Assembly: GCA_023412975.1 (NCBI GenBank)
Contig: JAEZRB010000232.1
Location: forward strand, 1 to 12,356
Length of the DNA stretch: 12,356 nt
From: Bacteroidota bacterium
GTDB lineage: Bacteria; Bacteroidota; Bacteroidia; Chitinophagales; Chitinophagaceae
Direction of reading: 5' to 3'
Every line of letters begins with the position of its first letter. The stretch's first letter is position 1. Of the stretch, positions 8,009 through 12,356 are shown one piece after another. The notes under the pieces are model-generated. The model had not been told where the DNA came from and made no database searches. It worked only from the letters and a program-made list of their open reading frames with translations. The position numbers were made by a program, and so were the translations under genes.

Positions 8009-8035
8009 GCCGGTAAGGCGGTATGACGGTAAGGT
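8009..8035 (+). repeat. CGGTAAGA-type spacer repeat, copy 2
   Basis: Starts GCCGGTAAGGCGG and ends GACGGTAAGGT; its three octamer units are clear. It lies 9 bases upstream of the AAA+ start codon (leader side of a leftward gene), preceded on the + strand by a run of T. An 11-base part, CGGTAAGGCGG (8011-8021), recurs exactly in reverse at 10499-10509 beside the terminator of the DUF2723 gene. Confidence 0.7.
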
Positions 8036-8066
8036 TTATGATGGTAATGTTTTTTCGTTTTTAAGG

Positions 8067-8093
8067 GCCGGTAAGAAGATAAGACGGTGAGAT
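8067..8093 (+). repeat. CGGTAAGA-type spacer repeat, copy 3
   Basis: Starts GCCGGTAAGAAG and ends GACGGTGAGAT. It shares the exact 16-base block AAGGGCCGGTAAGAAG (8063-8078) with copy 4, so these two are the most recently related or best conserved. It sits mid-spacer between the GxxExxY and AAA+ genes. The remaining spacer (8094-8160) is AT-rich with a TTAATTAA palindrome at 8097-8104; I see no convincing promoter there. Confidence 0.7.
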
Positions 8094-8164
8094 CTGTTAA
8101 TTAAATGATCTGATTACGTTTATACTCTTCTTATAGCTTCCTTTTTCTTTCATTTTTATAAAGG

Positions 8165-8191
8165 GCCGGTAAGAAGGGAAGTCGGTAAGTT
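8165..8191 (+). repeat. CGGTAAGA-type spacer repeat, copy 4
   Basis: Starts GCCGGTAAGAAGGG and ends GTCGGTAAGTT. It ends two bases from the stop codon of the GxxExxY gene. With copy 5 on the other side of that gene, in reverse, it forms an imperfect inverted pair flanking the gene. Confidence 0.7.
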
Positions 8192-8193
8192 GG

Positions 8194-8583
8194 TTACTCA
8201 ACACAATATCTCCTGATTCCATTCTTGATTAAATTAACATTGAAATTTATTAAGAACCCAATATGCTTTTTACTCAACTTCAAATGACTCATGATCTGGG
8301 CCTGCCAAACCGGGTTAACGGCTTCTACAGCTTTAATCTCACAAATTATAGTATCCTCAACAAAAACGTCCACCCTCAATCCTTCGTCGAAAGTTAAATT
8401 ATCATAAACAATTGGCAATTTTATTTGCCGTTTGTATTCAATTCCCTTCTTATCCAACTCATGACAAAAGCACGCTTCATATATCTTTTCTAATAACCCT
8501 GGCCCAAGTTTTTTGTGGACATCAAAAGCGCTGTCTACAATCTCGCTACACAGTGATTGCTCATACTCCGAAAGTTGAAACAT
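8194..8583 (-). CDS. GxxExxY protein, PD-(D/E)XK nuclease-like
   Basis: A 129-residue member of the GxxExxY family (PDDEXK_3-like). The naming motif is GLLEKIY at 29-35 (G29, E32, Y35), preceded by the typical VHKKLGPG. A nuclease-like core follows: RVDVFVE (70-76, D72), then CEIKA (81-85, E82 and K84), a D...ExK arrangement. The C-terminal half (WQAQIMSHLKLSKKHIGFLINFN) also matches the family. Its biochemical function is not established. I start at the ATG at 8583; the in-frame TTG at 8610 would add nine residues not typical of the family. It lies between the VWA and AAA+ genes on the same strand, with spacers of 124 and 194 bases that both carry CGGTAAGA-type repeats. That spacing contrasts with the tight coupling expected for such a pair and suggests an insertion. 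No clear promoter is seen. Confidence 0.88.
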   Translation of the reverse strand: MFQLSEYEQSLCSEIVDSAFDVHKKLGPGLLEKIYEACFCHELDKKGIEYKRQIKLPIVYDNLTFDEGLRVDVFVEDTIICEIKAVEAVNPVWQAQIMSHLKLSKKHIGFLINFNVNLIKNGIRRYCVE

Positions 8584-8669
8584 AGCATCAATTTTCAGCA
8601 ATATGACCAAAATTTTAAAAGAGCCTAAGGTGATTCACACTTAAAAATTCGTTTTTTATTTTCCACGCT

Positions 8670-8696
8670 TACTTCCCGTCTCACCGTCTCCCCGGC
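8670..8696 (-). repeat. CGGTAAGA-type spacer repeat, copy 5 (inverted)
   Basis: On the reverse strand it starts GCCGGGGAGACGG and ends GACGGGAAGTA, and aligns over all 27 positions with the + strand copies. It lies just after the VWA stop codon (8708) in the 124-base spacer before GxxExxY. A T-run precedes it on the reverse strand, as with copies 2 and 3. The rest of the spacer (8584-8669) is AT-rich with no feature I can name. Confidence 0.7.
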
Positions 8697-8707
8697 AAAA
8701 AAAGAAA

Positions 8708-9805
8708 TCAATAAACAGTTTTCCTCTTCCCACTCTCGAAGTCCTTAAATATAAACGCCCCCAACTTATCCAGCGAAGCAAAAAATGCTTTACCATGATT
8801 CATTTCTGTAAACTCCTGCACAAAGCGCTGGAGATATGGGTCGGTGGCGATCATAAAAGTCGTGATCGGAATTTTTAGTTTCTTGCATTGCGCCGCAAGA
8901 TTCATGCAACGGTTCACTACTTTGCGGTCGAGGCCAAAACTATTTTTATAGTATCGCTTGCCAATCTTAAGACAGGTTGGCTTCCCATCGGTGATCATGA
9001 ATATTTGCTTATTGGGATTTTTCCTTCTTCTTAAAATATCCATGGCCAGCTCCAGGCCTGCAACGGTATTGGTATGATAGGGTCCCACCTGCAGGTAGGG
9101 TAGGTCCTTGATCTCGATCGGCCAGGCATCGTTTCCAAAAACTACAATATCAAGTGTGTCCTTGGGATACTTGGTTTGGATCAGTTCGCTCAGGGCCATA
9201 GCCACTTTCTTGGCGGGCGTGATACGGTCTTCACCATATAATATCATGGAATGGGAGATATCGATCATCAGCACGGTTGATGTCTGTGCTTTGAAATCAG
9301 TTTCGCGGATGCTGAGATCATCTTCCTGCAAACGGAAACTGTCCAGTCCATGATTGATCTGCGCGTTGCGAATGGATTCGGTAAAGTCGATTTGCTCCAG
9401 CATATCTCCAAACTGGAACTGCCGGGTTTCAGGATTTTGCTCATCTCCCTGGCCGGGCTTGAAACTGTGGTGATCACCCTGTTTGGTCTTTTTGAGTTTA
9501 CCGAAAATTTCTTCCAGGCTTCTTTTTCGTATGCCCTGTTCTGTTTTTGGTGTAATCCGGATCTCGCCACGCTGGTTTTCCTCGGTGATATAACCCTTTT
9601 CCTTCAGCTCATCGAGAAAATCACCCATTCCATATTCATCGTCAGTAAGCTCGTATTTATTGTTCAACTCGTTCAGCCATTGCAACGCTTCCCCCACATC
9701 CCCGCTGGTATAGGTGAGCAGTTGCATAAACAGGTCAAGCAATTGCTCAAAACGAGTTTTGCCATTTTCATTGGGATCAAATTTTGTAAAATGAAATCCA
9801 CGCAT
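8708..9805 (-). CDS. VWA-domain protein with intact MIDAS, partner of the AAA+ ATPase
   Basis: A 365-residue protein. The N-terminal part (MRGFHFTKFDPNENGKTRFEQLLDLFMQLL) is helical, followed by a charged linker (about 100-130). A von Willebrand factor A domain fills about 175-355. Its metal-ion-dependent adhesion site is complete: DISHS at 182-186 (D182, S184, S186), a Thr in HTNT (T245 or T247), and D273 in MITDGKP. There is no signal peptide or membrane segment, so it should be cytoplasmic, like ChlD, ViaA, CbbO or NorD, which work with AAA+ partners by binding Mg2+ and a substrate acidic residue. The ATG at 9805 is preferred: the frame is open to 9898, but that would overlap the lipoprotein gene and cross a tandem repeat. 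The lipoprotein gene ends 76 bases upstream, so read-through is possible. Confidence 0.87.
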   Translation of the reverse strand: MRGFHFTKFDPNENGKTRFEQLLDLFMQLLTYTSGDVGEALQWLNELNNKYELTDDEYGMGDFLDELKEKGYITEENQRGEIRITPKTEQGIRKRSLEEIFGKLKKTKQGDHHSFKPGQGDEQNPETRQFQFGDMLEQIDFTESIRNAQINHGLDSFRLQEDDLSIRETDFKAQTSTVLMIDISHSMILYGEDRITPAKKVAMALSELIQTKYPKDTLDIVVFGNDAWPIEIKDLPYLQVGPYHTNTVAGLELAMDILRRRKNPNKQIFMITDGKPTCLKIGKRYYKNSFGLDRKVVNRCMNLAAQCKKLKIPITTFMIATDPYLQRFVQEFTEMNHGKAFFASLDKLGAFIFKDFESGKRKTVY

Positions 9806-9834
9806 AGTCTGTCGTTTAATATCTGCACACAACC

Positions 9835-9862
9835 TGGCATCCAGTATCTGGTATCCAGTATC
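9835..9862. repeat. 14-nt tandem direct repeat (two copies)
   Basis: TGGCATCCAGTATC (9835-9848) is followed directly by TGGTATCCAGTATC (9849-9862), 13 of 14 bases identical, then TCCA. Each copy contains CCAG/CTGG words that could also pair locally. It lies in the 76-base spacer between the lipoprotein stop and the VWA start, and is part of the reason for placing the VWA start downstream of it. It is a different word family from the CGGTAAGA elements. Confidence 0.7.
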
Positions 9863-9881
9863 CAATTTACAACAATCCAGC

Positions 9882-10367
9882 TCAGCGATAGTTCTCAAAA
9901 CTTTTGCGGCTGAAAGTGCCGGGAGAAGCGTGGTCGCCGGCTTTCATGTTATAATTAACATATTTAATACCCTTCAGTTCGGTAAGATTGTAGGTGGTGG
10001 AAGACAAATAGGCGGCAGCGCCGGCGCTACCCATTTGCTGCCCAAGGAATTCGCTTTCAGGAATGGAAACGTATATAGTGTCGTTAGAAATCTTAACAAA
10101 TTGCAACTTTACATTTTCCCAGGAAGCGTTCAGGTCGCTGATCAGGGATTCAGCCGTTAACGAGTCCGGGGCTACAGTTCGCTGCTGTTTGAGGTAAAAC
10201 TCGTTCTTCACGGTATCAAACTCAGAGACCCAGGGCAGGGGTGCCGGTGGCATAACAATTTCTTCCTCAGAAAATATTGTATCGCCAGAAGCCTCATTTT
10301 CGACAGATGCGTCGTTGTTGCAGGCAACAAAAAAGATTATTCCAGCCAGCCATAATTTGTTTCTCAT
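9882..10367 (-). CDS. Small predicted lipoprotein of unknown function
   Basis: A 161-residue protein beginning MRNKLWLAGIIFFVAC: a short lipoprotein signal with lipobox FVAC and the lipidated cysteine at C16, followed by NND. It should be exported and membrane-anchored. Residues 17-45 are acidic and linker-like. The C-terminal half (NDTIYVSIPESEFLGQQMGS, then a Gly/Ala-rich AAAYL, then LTELKGIKYVNYNM and DHASPG) loosely resembles a GerMN-type small alpha/beta domain, but I am not confident in that link. It is separated from the upstream DUF2723 gene by a terminator and has its own candidate promoter. The VWA gene follows 76 bases downstream. Confidence 0.8.
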   Translation of the reverse strand: MRNKLWLAGIIFFVACNNDASVENEASGDTIFSEEEIVMPPAPLPWVSEFDTVKNEFYLKQQRTVAPDSLTAESLISDLNASWENVKLQFVKISNDTIYVSIPESEFLGQQMGSAGAAAYLSSTTYNLTELKGIKYVNYNMKAGDHASPGTFSRKSFENYR

Positions 10368-10371
10368 CCTA

Positions 10372-10379
10372 CAAATTTA
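10372..10379 (-). promoter_or_regulatory. Candidate -7 promoter element for the lipoprotein gene
   Basis: The reverse strand reads TAAATTTG, an exact TAnnTTTG match, 4 bases before the ATG at 10367. A TTTG at 10409-10406 could serve as -33, but the 26-base spacing is longer than the usual 17-23. It lies downstream of the terminator of the preceding gene, which fits an independent transcription unit. Confidence 0.45.
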
Positions 10380-10444
10380 AGGAATAATCGAAGGGGAGGG
10401 CTTGACAAATAAAAGTCCCGCTTTGCCAGGTGTTTTCATGAAAG

Positions 10445-10502
10445 CTTAAAAACAAAGGTGGAGAATGAGAAGACCAAAAAATGGTACTTTTCATTCTCCG
10501 CC
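10445..10502 (-). terminator. Intrinsic terminator of the DUF2723 gene
   Basis: Inverted arms at 10457-10472 (GGTGGAGAATGAGAAG) and 10487-10502 (CTTTTCATTCTCCGCC) pair over 16 positions with two imperfect pairs. The loop itself contains ACCA/TGGT, which can extend the stem. In the leftward transcript the stem is followed by TTTGTTTTTAAG (10456-10445), a U-tract. It begins 36 bases after the stop codon at 10538. The two imperfect positions are C-A mismatches in the leftward RNA but G-U wobbles in a rightward RNA; the U-tract exists only leftward, so I assign the leftward strand. Confidence 0.65.
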
Positions 10503-10537
10503 TTACCGTAGAGAGCCTCCGTATTATTATCAAATAA

Positions 10538-12356
10538 TTACTGGTTAGTATCGGCTTTATTGCTGGTATCTCCCGGCGTATTAATGATCGAGCCACCACC
10601 TTCGACAGGCTGAGGCTGGTTTTGTGTTTGAGGCGCATATTTTTTCTCAATCGCGTCGAGAGCATGCATCATGGCTTCGTTAAAATATACTTCCGTTCCC
10701 TCCAGTGAACCGCCATACAATTCAGGACGATTGTTCTTGAGATAATCGTAATACCGCTTCTGCTGTTCAATATCCTTTCTCATGGCGAGTCTTACTTTTT
10801 CTGCCAGCTCCGTTTTACCTGCCTTATAACAGGCTTCGAGGTAGAGCAGACCTGTCTGGTTGTGACTGCTAAAGCGGCTTACCATGCCATAGGGAAGATT
10901 ATCCGCACTAATACCGGCATCTACTTTGTCAAGCAGTTTTTGCGCCTGTTCTTTCTGTCCTTTGTCTGCCAGGTTACCTGCAGCTTCTGCAAAAACGAAT
11001 CGGATATTCAGCAGGTGACGGCGGTTTTCTTCGTCAAAATAAACACCTTTTTTATCGGCACCACCGAAACGGAATTTATCGTTCAGGTTATTAAACATGG
11101 TCGAATCATTATTGTCGCGTACCTGTGTGCCGCCTAGCTGTGCCTGCCGCAGTGCACCTTCAAGTGCCCATTCAGCTTGGGGATACTCGGTGCGGATTGG
11201 TACCAGGCGATAGGCAAGACCATCCTTGCGGAGGTATTGACCAAACCCAAGTTCACCATATGGTGAGGTGAAATATATTGGCCGCTCCCATTTATTAGCT
11301 GCTATGATATTCAATACCATTAAATCACTCCGCGAAAGACCCACGGCCAGTTTACGTTGTGGCAACTCAAATACCATGGGGGAAACCACACTGTCTTCGG
11401 GATTGATCGTTTTATTCGCCCTTACTTTAGCCGCATCAACAGGAATACCGAGTCTTGATACGGGGAAGGTACCAGCACCTACATCTCTTCCTGTTTCGGG
11501 GTCGATGGCAGGCTTGCCCAATTCCTGTTTCATGATACTGAATAGGTCGTAGGCAGTATTCTGATCGCCTTTAGGGCGATATCTTACATATTCACGGTTG
11601 TGACCTTCAATTTGTTCTTCTGTCCAGATCACATCCACCGAATCAGCCTCATTTACTTTACGGCGAAGCTGGTTGATATACCAGTCAATACCCAATAAGC
11701 TGTTGTTGATAATACGTATATCGGGCCTTACACCTTCCACTTCCTGTGCATACCAGAGTGGGTAGGTGTCATTGTCACCAAACGTGAAGATGATGGCGTT
11801 GGGTGCGCAGCTTTCGAGATAGTTGCGGGCAAGATCAGGAGCCAGTGTTTTATTGCTACGATCGTGATCATCCCATTCCTGTTGCAACATAATCGCGGGC
11901 ACGATCATGCATAACACTGAGGTGGAAATGTTCACCATTTTCCAGTTTGTTCCACCAGATGAAACAGCTCGTATAATGAATGTAAGGCCGATGGTTATCA
12001 AAGCATACAGCGCTGTCACATAAAGACAGGTCATCAAAGTGGAACCGGGTGATCCACGGAGTGAACTCATCAGTGTAATGATGAAAGTAAGTGCTGAGCC
12101 ATATAAGAGCAGGTTTTTGAAACCTAACTGATCAGCTTTTTCACGTGCTGATCTGACAAACGCTACTACGGCCAGTCCAATCCAGATAGCAAAGGCATAA
12201 AAGGATCCTACATATGCATAGTCACGTTCCCTGGGCTGGTTACCCGGCTGGTTGAGGTAGAGTACTACGGCAATACCGGTAAAGAAGAAAAGCAGGAAGC
12301 TCACGATCCAGTCCTTTCTGTTTTTGAGATATTGATAAATACACCCTACAATACCC
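10538..12356 (-). CDS. DUF2723 (GT117-type) membrane protein, C-terminal 605 residues
   Basis: The frame is open through the window edge, so the N-terminus is missing; the GTG at 12304 is internal, since codons upstream (GIVGCIYQYLKNRKDWI) continue without a stop. The visible part starts with a membrane segment (about residues 17-34), then the hallmark QPRERDYAYVGSFYAFAIW, and three to four more hydrophobic segments up to about residue 158. A long soluble part follows with ESCAPNAIIFTFGDNDTYP, RPIYFTSPYGELGFGQYL and a helical region near the end. The tail is Gln/Pro/Gly-rich. This pattern is that of large Bacteroidota DUF2723 proteins, related to TMEM260 and classed with GT117 glycosyltransferases. 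A role in protein or envelope glycosylation is therefore possible but inferred. An intrinsic terminator follows the stop codon. Confidence 0.88.
   Translation of the reverse strand, partial: GIVGCIYQYLKNRKDWIVSFLLFFFTGIAVVLYLNQPGNQPRERDYAYVGSFYAFAIWIGLAVVAFVRSAREKADQLGFKNLLLYGSALTFIITLMSSLRGSPGSTLMTCLYVTALYALITIGLTFIIRAVSSGGTNWKMVNISTSVLCMIVPAIMLQQEWDDHDRSNKTLAPDLARNYLESCAPNAIIFTFGDNDTYPLWYAQEVEGVRPDIRIINNSLLGIDWYINQLRRKVNEADSVDVIWTEEQIEGHNREYVRYRPKGDQNTAYDLFSIMKQELGKPAIDPETGRDVGAGTFPVSRLGIPVDAAKVRANKTINPEDSVVSPMVFELPQRKLAVGLSRSDLMVLNIIAANKWERPIYFTSPYGELGFGQYLRKDGLAYRLVPIRTEYPQAEWALEGALRQAQLGGTQVRDNNDSTMFNNLNDKFRFGGADKKGVYFDEENRRHLLNIRFVFAEAAGNLADKGQKEQAQKLLDKVDAGISADNLPYGMVSRFSSHNQTGLLYLEACYKAGKTELAEKVRLAMRKDIEQQKRYYDYLKNNRPELYGGSLEGTEVYFNEAMMHALDAIEKKYAPQTQNQPQPVEGGGSIINTPGDTSNKADTNQ

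Noticed and set aside
8009..8191. Three similar repeats in a row, as in a CRISPR array
   Set aside because: Spacings between copies are 31 and 71 bases, the copies differ at many positions, one further copy is inverted, and no cas gene is present.
9806..9898. N-terminal extension of the VWA protein (31 extra residues)
   Set aside because: It runs through the 14-nt tandem repeat and overlaps the lipoprotein gene; MRGFHFTKF is the expected family start.
9350..9913. 187-codon open frame on the + strand opposite the VWA gene
   Set aside because: It is antisense to a gene with clear VWA motifs and has no recognisable domain; it is best explained as a shadow of the coding strand.
9980..9994. CGGTAAGATTGTAGG resembling repeat copy 1
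   Set aside because: It lies inside the lipoprotein coding sequence (LTEL region) in the antisense direction and lacks the other octamers; the resemblance is probably chance.

Overview
The window looks like a chromosomal segment from a member of the Bacteroidota, most likely a Chitinophagaceae-type bacterium. The clues are the protein repertoire (MtaB with TLGCKLNFSETS, a DUF2723 membrane protein with QPRERDYAYVGSFYAF, a paired ChlI-like AAA+ and VWA protein, a GxxExxY protein), the lack of clear Shine-Dalgarno sequences, and TAnnTTTG promoter elements placed almost at the start codons. This assignment is inference from protein families and promoter style; no rRNA is present to confirm it. 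There are ten protein genes, two of them cut by the window ends, and no tRNA, rRNA, insertion sequence or CRISPR array that I can see. No gene-free stretch exceeds about 195 bases.

Left part (1-4636): mtaB, a tRNA methylthiotransferase, reads leftward off the window. Divergent from it is a rightward group: a membrane-anchored, cysteine-rich DUF4258 protein, a PlsC-like acyltransferase 6 bp downstream, and the primosomal helicase PriA, which has its own candidate promoter. Middle part (4637-6469): a leftward NAD(P)-binding TIP30-like protein is convergent with priA and divergent from murB (peptidoglycan synthesis); only 30 bp separate the two start codons. murB then runs convergently into the next gene with a 6 bp gap.

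Right part (6476-12356) is all leftward. In transcription order it holds a large DUF2723/GT117-type membrane protein (partial), a strong intrinsic terminator, a small lipoprotein, a VWA protein with a complete MIDAS motif, a GxxExxY protein, and a ChlI/MoxR-like AAA+ ATPase. The AAA+ and VWA proteins look like a functional pair of the chelatase/RavA-ViaA type, with the GxxExxY gene sitting between them.

The most unusual signal lies in the spacers. A 27-nt element made of GC plus three degenerate CGGTAAGA octamers occurs five times and aligns without gaps. One copy is between priA and its convergent neighbour, three are between the AAA+ and GxxExxY genes, and one is inverted between GxxExxY and VWA. 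The GxxExxY gene is therefore flanked by inverted copies. Two other short-period degenerate repeats, with different words, occupy other spacers. These spacer repeats, and the possible insertion of GxxExxY between an AAA+/VWA pair, are the points most worth following up.
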